Both the position numbers and the translations under genes were made by a program. A model generated the notes under the pieces. It ran no database searches. It was not told where the DNA came from and was given only the letters and a program-made list of their open reading frames with translations. From NCBI GenBank assembly GCA_022885665.1, contig JAGQDJ010000148.1, forward strand, positions 1 to 64,000: DNA of 64,000 nt. The letters are read 5' to 3'. The stretch comes from Triops longicaudatus. Its lineage: Eukaryota > Arthropoda > Branchiopoda > Notostraca > Triopsidae. Positions within the stretch are counted from its first letter, which is position 1. Each line of letters begins with the position of its first letter. Shown here piece after piece: positions 1 through 9,753 of this stretch.

Positions 1-1136
1 ATATATATACACAAGGGAAAGGGTCAAAGGTGAAAGTTGCAAACATCCTGGTTCTCCAGAATTAGTACGTTAAGTAATATCCTCATGGGCAATAACAAAG
101 GGAAAGTAAAGGTTCAACTCTCTTCACTATATTACATCTTGAAACAAGATACGAATGGCCTTCCTTCCTTTTAGGATCCAGTACGTCAATCGTTACTCGT
201 GAAGCGTACGTTCTACTGACGAGTGATGAAGTTTCCGATGAGCTTGTTCGATTATCAACTTCGATAACGAGCAATCGTCTGGCAAAATTATCGGATTTTT
301 AACACTGGGCTCCAAAGAACCGCTCTCGTAATTCCGTCTTCGTCCAAGAAGGGGTTTAATTTCGCGATGCGGGAACTTGCGCTTATGGGTTTGCCGCCTT
401 TTAAGCTCAAGATTTCTTGATAAAAGGTGACTTCTTGGGTAAGTCGAGTGTAGGTGCTCATGGCGAGATTCACTTCATGCACGGTAAGATTTAGGTTTGT
501 GGGGCGTTGACATTTGAGAACTTGAATAAACAGCAAGACATAAGCGATCGTACCTTTCATAAGTTCCAAGTTACGCGCGCGACTAATGAAATCGTCGATT
601 GGCCTATCTGAATATATCGCCTGGTGCACCACACATTTAACTTCGGGGTCCTCTTTATTTGGTTCGGAGAGGCTGAATGAACTTGTTGGCCAGTAAGTTT
701 CGTCGTCATATAAGAACCTTGGGCCTCCGAGCCAGCGATGGGTTCGAGTAGTACGTCTCCCGCCAAACCGCTACTGCAGTCGTCTGCTGGGTTTTGGGAC
801 GACGGTACATACCGCCATTGCTCTCTGCTCGAATGCTCAAGGATCTCACCGACACAGTAGCTCCCGCTTTGTCGTGATTTCTCCCTTGGGCTTGAATGGA
901 AAGTGGAAACAGTCCGCTTCACAGTGCCACTTTAGACCAAGAGCACTCTCGATTGGGAGTTCGTCGAAATCGATATCTAGTTAGGGACAGGCACGTTCCG
1001 ATTGCGATATTGCCTTCATAACGTGTTTTGATGACGACAGCCATTTCGTCAAGCGAAAACCACCTCTAAGCAATGCTGACGAAATTTGATGCGCTACTTC
1101 AATGGCTTCTTCTTCACTATCAACGGAGTCTAGCAG
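1..1136 (-). pseudogene. BEL/Pao RNase H tail and integrase N-terminus (broken, cut by window edge)
   Basis: The region near 920-760 ends like a Pao RNase H domain (a VPSSQNPADD stretch). The region at 632-340 matches the linker before integrase, ending in LNPFLDEDGI. At 300-241 a further frame reads like the H2C2 zinc-binding start of integrase (KNPIILPDDCSLSKLII). Stops and frame changes separate these pieces. The integrase catalytic core is outside the window or destroyed. Confidence 0.82.
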
Positions 1137-2709
1137 GTCATCCATGTAAAATTGTCTGTTGACCTTTTCGGGGACTAATGGGAAGTCGTCTTTGTTGTCT
1201 TCGGCCGCCTTTCAAGTACGTAATTGCAGGTAGTTGGAGATGAGGCTGCACCAAAAATTTGGACAGCCATTTGATAGGTGCGGGGAGGATTCGTGTCGCC
1301 AGGTCGACGCCAGAAGAATCGCATGACGGGCTGATGTTCTTTAATTACCATTATCTGGTTGAACATCATTTCGATGTCGACAAAAATGCCGATTCGATTT
1401 TGTCGAAAGCGAAGTAGTTTTGCAGCCAGATTTATGAGGAGATCGGGTCCTTTTAGTAGCGCGTCATTCAGAGACACTCCGGCTGTGCGAGCTGCTGCGT
1501 CGAAAACGACTCGTAATTTGCCTGGCTTGTTGGGGTTTGTAACGGCGTGGTGTGGAAGGTACCAAACCCTTTTTTCATTTGCGTTTTGCCTTTCGGTCGG
1601 TACAAGGTAAGCGTGTCCGTTCTTTAGGTAGTCGTTGATTAATGCTTCATACTCTTTGGCATATTCGGGCCTCAAGCATATTTTTTTCTCCGTTGAGAAC
1701 AGGCGATGTAATGCAGAGTTACAGTTGTTTGGTAGGGTGATTTCAGGACTTCGCCATAAAATTCCTGCTTCGTAACGCTCACCATTGTGAGATACAGTGC
1801 TCTCCAGGGTCTTGAGCGCAACCTTATCGTCGGCCGACAGTACCTTTTCCGTAGGTACTCGCGCTCCAAAGCTACCAGTTTCCCACATCCTTTCGACCGC
1901 TTGATGAAGTTCGTCGTCCGTTTTCTTCGCGCCAATATTGAGGACATGTCTCACGGAGATGCGGCTCGGCGTCTTTAGCTCGACAGGTCCGACGAGACAC
2001 CATCCGAACATTGTCTGCACGGCTCTTGGACCGTCAGTGCCACTTTCGGGTTTCAATGAGGCTAACGTTTCGTGAGCTTCGATAACGTCAATGCCTAGGA
2101 GTAGCGAAACGTCCTCGTTTTCCATCTTCGGTAGTTCTAGTTTATTCAAGTGATCGTGCATCTCTTGAAGTTGTTGAAGGTCGTAGCTTCGGTTCGATAT
2201 GTTAAGATTAGGCAAGTGAGTGCCCCTGAATCTTGTGTGACGAAAGTTCCATCGAGGGAGGAGACTTCGAAGTAAACTGCTGTCACACGTAATACGGGGT
2301 CGTTGCCGTCAAACGTTTCGAGTTGAAACTTTGTCTCAGGCCCAGTGAACGACAGCTTCTTAGCGACATCTCTTTTAATGAGAGACACATCGCTGCCAGT
2401 GTCGAGCAAGGCGTTTACGCGTAGAGACTTACCGTCTTTCAATATTTTAACGGGGACTACTGAAAGGAGTACGACCTTGCCAGGTTCTAGTCTCGTGTGG
2501 TAGACAGCGGGACCTGGCTGCTCCTTTGGTGATGTCCGATTTGGGTAGACTCGGGGTGCGCCGTGCAGGAATGGATGATGACTTTCTTTACAGCCATCTA
2601 CCGAACAAGCCTGCCTTCGACCACATTCGCGACTTCGATGTGGCTCTTCGAGGCAAGAGAAACAGAGCGATTTCTCTTTAACTACTTCGGATCTCTCTTT
2701 CGGTTGCAA
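1137..2709 (-). pseudogene. BEL/Pao protease and reverse transcriptase (broken)
   Basis: The piece at 2709-2146 carries a second cysteine-rich knuckle (CFSCLEEPHRSREC) and the retroviral-type aspartic protease motif LLDTGSDVSLIK at about 2390. The next piece (2215-1175, another frame, overlapping by about 70 bp) holds the linker and the reverse transcriptase palm, with the motif A region FVDIEMMF and the conserved FGAASSP stretch. The catalytic YMDD box is readable at 1137-1148, but in a different frame from the rest of RT, so a frameshift splits the enzyme. Confidence 0.9.
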
Positions 2710-2721
2710 AGCGGTGAATTT

Positions 2722-4082
2722 TCAACAATTAGAAATGCTGTGCCCTACTTTACCGCATAAATGGCAAGTTTTTGGAGTGGAGTTTTCTCTCATTACGTAG
2801 ATATGCCTTGACTGGGGTGGTTTTGCAGCCTTCAATGACTTCTTAAAAGGCTCTGGTTTCGTTTCAAACTGGTCGTTTAATTGAACTGTTGCTATGCTCG
2901 AAACGAGTTCATCAAGCCAGGCGTCGAAATCAATCAAATCAGCTACACGAGGCTGTATACGAACAACCCTTTCCCCCCATCTATTTCTTAGGGTCTTGGG
3001 TAATTTGTTTACGAGTTGTGAGTGTCGCGCTCGCATGTAGTTCTGAGTGGTACCCACAATGTTCGAGGGAGGTAACGGCACCGTGGACGGCGTTTGTGAA
3101 GTCTCGGAGTACGTCGAAATCTTCCGAGCGAAGTGGAGGAATATTGAGCAGCCTTGAAATGAAGGACCCAGCAATCAAGTGCGGGTGGCCGTATTGTCGT
3201 TGCAGTTCTGCAAGAGCCGTTTTGTACAAAGACGGACTGTGTAAGGTCTCTGCGATAGATTCCCTAACTCTGTCGTCCAAGAGCTCTCTTAAATACGCGA
3301 GCTTTTGGGCATCTGAGCAGCCCGATTCGTGTATCAGAGCTCTAAAATTCGCAATAAACATTGTCCAGCGACGAAGATCTCTGTTGAACGGAGCGATTTT
3401 TACCTTTTGGAGTCCTGAACTGGAGAATGAGTTGACTCCTCTATGGTTTTCATGGTCTTCAAAAATCCACGCATCTTCGCGGTTTGTTGCTACGTGACGA
3501 CCGGAAGTTAGTGGGCTGTTGGAACGTTCTTCGGTTTTCGTGAGGATTCGCTGGTCAACTTTCTCTGGTATGCGGAACGACGCATTCGAGAGTGGTGTCG
3601 CCGGCCTTATGACGCGCGTCGGCTCTTCAACCGCCTCTTCAACATATTCGTTAAACAGCTGCGCTTCGCGGCGTAGCTGGGCAACTTCTCGTGGAATCTT
3701 AACTCTTTCGCGATTTGTGCGTTGTTCTCTTCTTCCAGTCGTGCTTTGTATGTCCCTTATCCTTTTACGGCTGGCTTCCTCTTCCACGGCGTCCTCCTTT
3801 AACCGAAGGAGACGTAATTCGGCGGAAGCCAATCGCAGTTGGATTCTCGTAATCCTAAGAACTCTGGTACTATCGGCATGCGAGGCGATGGACGAAGAAC
3901 CATCGTTGACTTCCGAAGAACGGTACTGTTCGATGATTAAAAAACGAAACGAATGTATTTCTCAAATTTCGCGATATAAGCCTCCAAATTCGCTCTCTTT
4001 GGTATTCGTCGGGCCCCTGAGCGTTTATGTATCGTTTGGTTAGATCTAAGTATTCGTTAAGATCTTCGGTCAGTTGCCGCAT
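2722..4082 (-). pseudogene. BEL/Pao gag region (broken)
   Basis: A first piece begins at an ATG at 4082 and runs to 3870. A second in another frame (3832-2981) is rich in charged coiled-coil-like residues, then carries the DUF1759-type gag core. A third (to 2722) ends in a CCHC zinc knuckle beginning CHLCGKVGH. At least two frame changes separate the pieces. Gag would form the particle of the element; as it stands no full-length product is possible. The gag assignment rests on position downstream of the LTR, the knuckle and resemblance to BEL/Pao gag. Confidence 0.85.
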
Positions 4083-4224
4083 TGGCAATCGAGTACACTG
4101 CGGCTGCCGCGACTATTTCTGAGGGTTAATACTCGCTTAATACAAGAAAACAGACGCTTCTTTGCTTCGCTGCGAAATTTGCGTAGAACGTGAACATCCT
4201 TTGACTCGTCTCTTTCGTCGTCGG

Positions 4225-4604
4225 AAAAGTCATTGTGGGAAATGCGATGCAAGATAAGGCAAGGTTTTTTCGGATACTGGCTAAACAACTTTATTTGCAA
4301 GACTCAAAAATATACGCTGATTGATTCACAGAATAAGGATAAAAAAGAGTAACTGACGTACTGCTCACTATAACTTGTTACTTCACGCTTGGTGTTACGC
4401 CTTCGACTTGCCCTGCATGACTCTGAACTCCCTTTTAAAGGTCAGGAAAGTTCTCCTAGGGAACGACGTGGCAAAAAACAGGTCGAAAACGGACAGGCTT
4501 GAAACAAGGTGAAATGTTCAAACATGCGAATCCGGGAAAGCTGTAGAAAACGGACAGGCTTTCGCACGATCCTACCCTAACGAGTTACGTAAGATTTTTC
4601 AACA
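4225..4604 (-). repeat. BEL/Pao long terminal repeat (about 380 bp)
   Basis: On the minus strand the LTR starts TGTTGAAAAATC at 4604, directly after a purine-rich tract AAGGGGAGGA (4605-4614), the expected polypurine tract. Inside are a TATA-like CTTTAAAAGG (4431-4440) and an AATAAA poly(A) signal (4290-4295), spaced as in a U3-R-U5 organisation. The inner (U5) end is uncertain; I place it near 4225 because the gag start lies at 4082 and no clear primer-binding site was recognised. Confidence 0.75.
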
Positions 4605-5020
4605 TCCTCCCCTTAGAATCTAAGCAAGGTTCTAAAACAGTTAGTATTGGTTGAAACTCAACTTCCTTCGTACGATGTTGAATGGGCGAATCTGCTAATG
4701 GAATGTCCATGATTTTCAATCGATACAATCGCTAAACGGGGCTGATTAACTCACTTCTAGATATCTTCAAAGTAACAGCTCGAATGTTTCCATCACGTCT
4801 CGGTGTACTGCTATGATTCGCCGCAACTTCTATTTCAAACGGGGCAAGTTGTCTTCATTGATAAGCACTATTTCCCCTATCTTCAATAGAGTAGAGGAAT
4901 GCCGATGTGACGGTATTGTTGGAGCTCCGATAAATGTTCCTTGTTCAATCGCGCCCAGAACCTCTGCATAAGACCCGTGTAATATCAATCATCATGATTG
5001 TATTCGGGTGAAAAATTGGC
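4605..5020 (-). pseudogene. 3' end of a second BEL/Pao pol (integrase C-terminal region)
   Basis: On the minus strand this stretch reads, across frame breaks, like the C-terminal domain that follows Pao integrases: a QRFWARLNKEHLSELQ-like segment (about 4965-4920), then an IGEIVLINEDNLPR-like segment (about 4885-4840). It runs up to the polypurine tract and LTR start at 4604. It is therefore the downstream end of a pol gene lying upstream of an LTR, not part of the gag-first copy at 1-4082. At its right end the similarity stops abruptly at about 5030, where a different LTR-like sequence begins. Confidence 0.72.
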
Positions 5021-5030
5021 GAGCGCCATT

Positions 5031-5172
5031 GTTGCGCCAAAGAGGTTGGTCAGAGAGGACTAGCCTGAGAGGAAGAGTTGTTGTATCAATGTTTGTCTTG
5101 TAGCGATTGTATTGTATTTGTGAAGTGGAAGTTACTAATAAACGGAATTTGTAAAAGTGTAGAACGTAACAA
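5031..5172 (+). repeat. Short solo-LTR-like sequence
   Basis: This 142-bp block begins TGTTGCG and ends CGTAACA, giving imperfect inverted termini of the TG...CA type. It has an AATAAA signal (about 5138) close to its 3' end, as in short LTRs. I did not find a matching target-site duplication (flanks CCAT and ATAT), so a truncated or degraded solo LTR is only a suggestion. Confidence 0.3.
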
Positions 5173-5459
5173 TATTAGCTCAGGGGAAACAAGTTTGAAC
5201 TCAAAATAATATTTTTTGAGGCATATTGTCTATCTTTCTTTCCATTGCTTGCACCCGCATATTTATTTCCTACTCTTTTCTCGCTTCGAACGTTTCTAAC
5301 CAACAATGCTACACGAAACTTCATTGTTAGTAGACAGACAATACATGATGAACATTGTGAGTTTACAAAATGTATTGAGTTATGAGAAACAGACAAATGG
5401 ACTTGTAGATTTGTGTGTGATAAAATCAAATTTAAAGTCAGAATATAACATTTACGATG

Positions 5460-5685
5460 ACTGGCATTCGCTTTTGTAGCACTTTATGCTGATTGGCTGT
5501 AATCTAGTGACGTAACCCTGTACATTCAAGCGCTAGCGACCATGACGGGCTAACCATTCGTTTAATAACATTGTGTCCAGTTGTCTTCATTAGTAATCCA
5601 AGCAACTGAATCTCTTCAACACGGCTAAGAAAACGACGGGAACGGTCTCAAGTTGTTTACATCCGGCAATGTGCTCCTGTTTGTG
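5460..5685 (+). promoter_or_regulatory. Likely promoter and 5' leader of the UQCC5-UQCC6 unit
   Basis: Upstream of the UQCC5 start are an inverted CCAAT-type box (GATTGGCTG, about 5492) and a half-CRE-like TGACGTAAC (about 5508), both common in promoters of nuclear mitochondrial genes. No TATA box was seen. A three-codon upstream ORF (ATG near 5541) would be in the leader only if transcription starts above it. Inferred from position and motifs only. Confidence 0.35.
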
Positions 5686-5974
5686 ATGAAAACTAGCAAC
5701 AAATTACGACGCTTTTTCGACGCCTGGCCAGGGAAGAAATATCTTGGAGAATATCGTTTCTTGCCCTTATTTTTTGCCCTTGGTGCCGCGTTGGAATTTT
5801 CTATGATTAATTGGCGCGTCGGTGAAGTAAATTTTTGTACGTATTTTCGATCTTTTTTCTACTTATGTAACACCTTTTTTGTGTCTCTGATTTCCTTGCG
5901 TACTTTCGTGTGTTTCAGACAAAACATACAAGCATAAACGGGCGGAATACGTAGCCAGAAAAGAGCTTGAGTAA
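5686..5974 (+). CDS. UQCC5: UQCC5 / SMIM4, mitochondrial complex III assembly microprotein
   Basis: Two exons (5686-5836, 5919-5974) joined across an 82-bp GT-AG intron encode 68 residues. The protein begins MKTSNKLRRFFDAWPGKK, then YRFLPLFFALGAALEFSMI, a single membrane-spanning segment (about residues 23-42), then a basic tail. Length and the PGK...YRFLP...G core match SMIM4/UQCC5 (about 70 residues), an inner-membrane factor needed for early complex III (cytochrome b) assembly. The start has a mediocre context (G at -3), and the only other ATG before the next cistron is an internal in-frame one. The intron shows this is a true gene, not a retrocopy. UQCC6 follows 36 bp after the stop on the same strand. 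Confidence 0.9.
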
Positions 5975-5982
5975 ACTCAGAC

Positions 5983-6009
5983 AAAAAAAAAAAAAAAAAA
6001 AAAAAAAAA
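5983..6009 (+). repeat. A27 homopolymer between the UQCC5 and UQCC6 cistrons
   Basis: An uninterrupted run of 27 adenines begins 9 bp after the UQCC5 stop and ends one base before the UQCC6 ATG. At the length shown, the two cistrons are in the same frame with no stop in the 12-codon spacer. Runs like this are prone to length error in replication and sequencing. Confidence 0.95.
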
Positions 6010-6010
6010 C

Positions 6011-6190
6011 ATGCCAGCCGGAGTTTCGTGGGTTAGGTATTCTTGTTTCCTCTCAGCCGGTCTTTTATCCATGTTTGCGGGTTCCCAGACAGTTCACATT
6101 TTCTATCGACCTCTGGAGGACTTAGATTTACTCATCGAGGAAGAAAAGCGCAAACTTAAACAAGAATTCGGCGGGAAAAGCCAGACGTAG
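6011..6190 (+). CDS. UQCC6: UQCC6 / BRAWNIN, mitochondrial complex III assembly microprotein
   Basis: A single 59-codon ORF starting MPAGVSWVRYSCFLSAGLL. The MPAGV start, the hydrophobic segment (about residues 13-31), the following YRP and the charged lysine/glutamate tail match BRAWNIN (C12orf73/UQCC6), a small inner-membrane protein required for complex III assembly. The start codon has a good context (A at -3). It lies 36 bp downstream of the UQCC5 stop, separated by a run of 27 A. No promoter is visible between the two, so both are probably read from one mRNA, as for the Drosophila homologues sloth1 and sloth2. An AATAAA signal lies at 6376-6381. Confidence 0.9.
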   Translation: MPAGVSWVRYSCFLSAGLLSMFAGSQTVHIFYRPLEDLDLLIEEEKRKLKQEFGGKSQT

Positions 6191-6375
6191 TAACAATTGT
6201 GCACTGCGGACGATCTATTGCGCGCCAAATGCAAGCTTCCCTGTAATATTCGGTAAAGCTATACTCCAGTGAAGTTGTACCCAGAGCAAAAAAGTGACCG
6301 ATTAAGGGAACGCCGTAAGAAACTTGTGTTCCTTGTATTTATTTATTATTATTTTTTTTTGTAGTCAACTGTACA

Positions 6376-6381
6376 AATAAA
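6376..6381 (+). terminator. AATAAA poly(A) signal of the UQCC5-UQCC6 unit
   Basis: Canonical AATAAA 186 bp after the UQCC6 stop, following an AT-rich stretch. A second candidate lies near 6458. The convergent GMPPB gene has an ATTAAA variant (plus-strand TTTAAT 6470-6475) only about 90 bp away, so the two 3' UTRs probably abut or overlap. Confidence 0.6.
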
Positions 6382-6668
6382 TATTACTGTTCAAACCCCT
6401 ATAAGTGAAGAAATGCACCTTAATTGCCCCAATGTTTAAAATCACACTTAAAAGTAATAAAGTGTGCGTTTAATCGTGTCTGACGCAAACACACACGGAA
6501 TGCTTATGGGACTATACATAAGAAAACCACAAACTAAAAAAAGAGAATTTGATTGTAAAATTATCCATAGCAAACGGCCAAAAGAATAACACAATTACAA
6601 CCATCAGGCACTTTGATTAACAAAAACCGTTTTTTATCATATAAAAAAGACCCTATATAGTATTTTCT

Positions 6669-9600
6669 TCACATAATAATTTGCGGTTCTGGAACTGAAT
6701 CTGAAATGGCTTTATGCGGCAACACTTTGCCGCCGTTGATGTAAATCTCGTCTTTAACGACGACGTCTTCGCCCAACACTGTCACGTTCTCCATCCGCAC
6801 CTAAATTAGCGGTAGTAAATTAGCGTATGCAACAAATACTTACAGTTAAAACGCTTATAATGTTAACACATGCATTTACAGAAAATCCGTTTTCATTTCT
6901 TAAAAAAAAAAACGCTAAGAAAAGAAGGAAATTAATTTGAAATTTTAAATCTACAAAATAAAAAATTCGTTTTTTAATTTCAGATCTCAATTTAAATTTT
7001 AAATTGTAGTCTTCAAAATTTCAACACGTAATGTTAAAATGTTAAATTAATGAATTTAAGATACGCAGGGTTTAAGTTCTTACCCATCGCCCTACAACGC
7101 ATCTCCAGCCAATGATACAGCTTTCGACCCAGGAATGGGATTTAATGTGCGCATCACGCATCACCGTGCTGCGTTTGATGCAAACGCCATCTTCGATGAC
7201 GACATTAGCGCCAATGGTGACATTGGGTCCAATACGACAATTGGCTCCAATCTTGGCACTCGGGTCCTACGAAAAAAATTCAAGACGAAAATTAATTCTC
7301 GTTTGTTTTGTCTCCTACTTTCCGTATGGTACTGTAATATGGTAAATGAACGAGAATATGAAATGATTCGTACAATGAGGACGTTGCCAACGATGCCCGG
7401 TCCGGAGTGCAGCAACGCAGGGTTCTTTTGTCGTAAAGAGCCCAAATAAAGGCACATGCCTGTGAGGAAATCTTTGGGTTGACCCACATCCATCCAAAAA
7501 CCTTGCAACTCAAACGCGTACAATTGCCCGTCTTGCGCCATGAACGGAAAAACTTCCTTTTCAATGCTCATCGGCTTCAACTATGGAACAGGTGTCGCGC
7601 AAAAGGACGAATGAACTTTGTCATTGCAGCTTTTTTACGTATTACCTCTATTCTTTTCATGACGGAAGGGTTTAAAATATATAAACCGGCGTTGATTTTG
7701 TTCGAAACGAATTCGGGAGGTTTTTCCACAAACCGGTCAATCTGTCCGTTCTCGCCATACACTACTACACCGTATTTGGATGGCTCATCCACCTTGGTAA
7801 CCTAAGAAATACAGAAAAATTAACGCAAAGTGTTGAATATCGCGATTTTTTTCTGACTTATTACAGCTTGTCTCGTTTTACGCGGATAAACCTACATAAA
7901 CTACCTATGTAAAACCCGCGATGGGCGAGTCACAAGCGCGTTATAAATAAGCGTATGTGCATTATAACGACACAATTTACTAGTGTTTCGTTTTCATTGT
8001 TGGTCTCACAAAAATCCAGCGTAAAGCAAGTCGTTCGTGAATATGGCTGTAAAAAGTTGCATAAGCCAACTTTTTTCTGTGAACTTGTCACACATCAATC
8101 AGCGATAACGCTATAAAACCTCCTAATAGCAAACCCTTTTATAACGAATGTTCGGCTATATTAGACGGATTTTAAGGTTTTAAGATAAACGTAGAGAAAA
8201 AGTGCCTCATATAACGAAATTCAGATATAAAAAACAGTTATATTCGGTCTCCGACAGGTTTGTTTAGATAAGGTTTTACTATACTGACTTTGCGTTCTCA
8301 ATTTCAACGTATTTACAGCAGGTATCGTTTTACGCGGGTGAAAGCAATAATATAGGCCTATTGCATTTGCAAGGTCCGGGTTAAACGAGTCGTTCGAGAG
8401 AACACAAATTGTAAATAGCCTCTTTAGCATTACTAAGAGATGTACAGCTCTAAGTGACAACTAACCCTTCACTTATTTCCTAAAACATTTTGCTAAAATT
8501 AGTTTTGATGTCGCTAAGAAAGTTTCGTTTTACGCGAATAAAACCTATTATAGATACAGATTGCACACGTAAAACCCACGTAATACAATCCAATTTTTAC
8601 TGTAGATACAAAAAAAAATTCAACACTAAAAGCATTCACACTGTTTGCTTAACTTAACACATTTTGATTTAGTACCTTAAGTTTCGTTCCGCTACAGTTT
8701 CTACAGCAAGACTCCTTTTACGCGGACAGAATCAATACAAACTGCTTGTGTAAAAGCCGCGTAAGGTGAGTCGTTATACCAAAAGCAGTCGTAAGTTGTG
8801 CATAGGCGATTCTTTTATCGCGTTTTCTTAAAAAAAATATTTTAGTTCTGTTTCTCACACAAAGTATGGCCAATATTATTTACTTGGACTCCACTAGAAT
8901 ACATCTCCCTGATTATACAGGTATGACATCACAGTTATTAGTAATGCAGTTTCTAGTATGCAATTAACTACGCTCTCGTCTCATGACCGAAACGCAACAA
9001 AAATTCCAAAATTTCATATGCACTGGTACAATAGATATATATAATGCCTATCCATATTAAGAAATAAATCTATTAAAACAAAACACATGAGTCGTTATAT
9101 CTAATCCGCGTAACTCGAAGTGCTCCCATATAAAACTATGTAGAAACTTCTCGCTTAAAACAAGGTCCAAGGTTCAGAATGAGGAAATTTCTCCTGTTTC
9201 ACTACTCTTAACTTTTCTTTTTCCTTAACAAAATAATTGAAAAAGCGCTTTTCAGATGTAAACGTACCACAATAGTTCCCTCTCGGCCATGAGCTTTATG
9301 GAACTTGACCATTTCTGCGAAAGGAAAATCGCAAATGATGTCCGAGTTGAGGACGAAAAACGGTTCGTCATCCGAAGCCAAGATATCCTTCGCTAACGCT
9401 AGCGGTCCGGCTGTGCCCAAAGGTTCCATTTCGTGTGAAAAGGATATTTGAACTCCCAACTACTCAGTAAGTCCAAATTAATTTCTATATTATTTTCACA
9501 AACATTTTTCAACGCTCAGCTTCTCACTTTCTCAGCTTCTTTGCTCAATTCAGACTCCATTTGCTCCGCACGGTACGAAACCGCCAAAACGACTTGCGTG

Positions 9601-9737
9601 ACGCCCGCTTCCACCAAAGCTTCAATCTGGTGCAGCAACATGGCCTTATTGGCAAACTCCACTAAAGGCTTCGGCCGACTGAGCGTCAATGGCCTTAGGC
9701 GTGTGCCATAGCCGCCCACTAAGATGAGAGCTTTCAT
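6669..9737 (-). CDS. GMPPB: Mannose-1-phosphate guanylyltransferase subunit beta
   Basis: Six coding exons: 9737-9528, 9459-9268, 7801-7646, 7580-7374, 7266-7084, 6800-6669. All junctions are GT-AG and phase 0, giving 359 residues against 360 in human GMPPB. The cytosolic enzyme makes GDP-mannose from mannose-1-phosphate and GTP for N-glycans, O-mannose glycans and GPI anchors. Seen: the nucleotidyltransferase signature GGYGTRLRPLT (residues 8-18) with Lys23, LNSD with the metal-binding Asp110, FVEKP (158-162), and a left-handed beta-helix C-terminus with hexapeptides such as IGPNVTIGANVVI. The protein ends PQIIM like other GMPPB proteins. Intron 2 (7802-9267) is full of diverged short repeats; intron 1 is only 68 bp. 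Confidence 0.96.
7860..8790. repeat. Four diverged palindromic repeat units in GMPPB intron 2
   Basis: A core of about 75-85 bp recurs near 7868, 8328, 8527 and 8713. Each begins like CGTTTTACGCGG, and the clearer units end like GTAAAACCCGCGTAA, sometimes followed by GAGTCGTTA. TTACGCGG and CCGCGTAA are inverted repeats that could form a short hairpin. Units are diverged and unevenly spaced (about 460, 200 and 190 bp), so this looks like an old cluster, not a clean satellite. Confidence 0.6.
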
Positions 9738-9753
9738 TCGCGCTAATTTGATT

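Larger units (their letters stand above)
1..4604 (-). mobile_element. BEL/Pao LTR retrotransposon, decayed, 3' end beyond the left edge
   Basis: Reading right to left there is an LTR (about 4604-4225), a gag region, zinc knuckles, an aspartic protease, a reverse transcriptase, the RNase H tail and the start of an integrase. This gag-protease-RT-RNaseH-integrase order and the Pao-type signatures identify a BEL/Pao element. The coding region is broken into at least seven pieces in different frames, so this copy cannot make an intact polyprotein. The 3' part of integrase and the downstream LTR would lie to the left of position 1. There is no link to the neighbouring cellular genes. Family assignment is firm; exact lesions would need alignment to an intact relative. 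Confidence 0.92.

Noticed and set aside
2889..4043. Plus-strand ORFs of 170-200 codons
   Set aside because: They are antisense shadows of the BEL/Pao gag region, whose domains are clear on the minus strand.
7135..7805. Plus-strand ORFs across GMPPB exons 3-5
   Set aside because: Antisense to well-supported GMPPB exons with matching splice phases.
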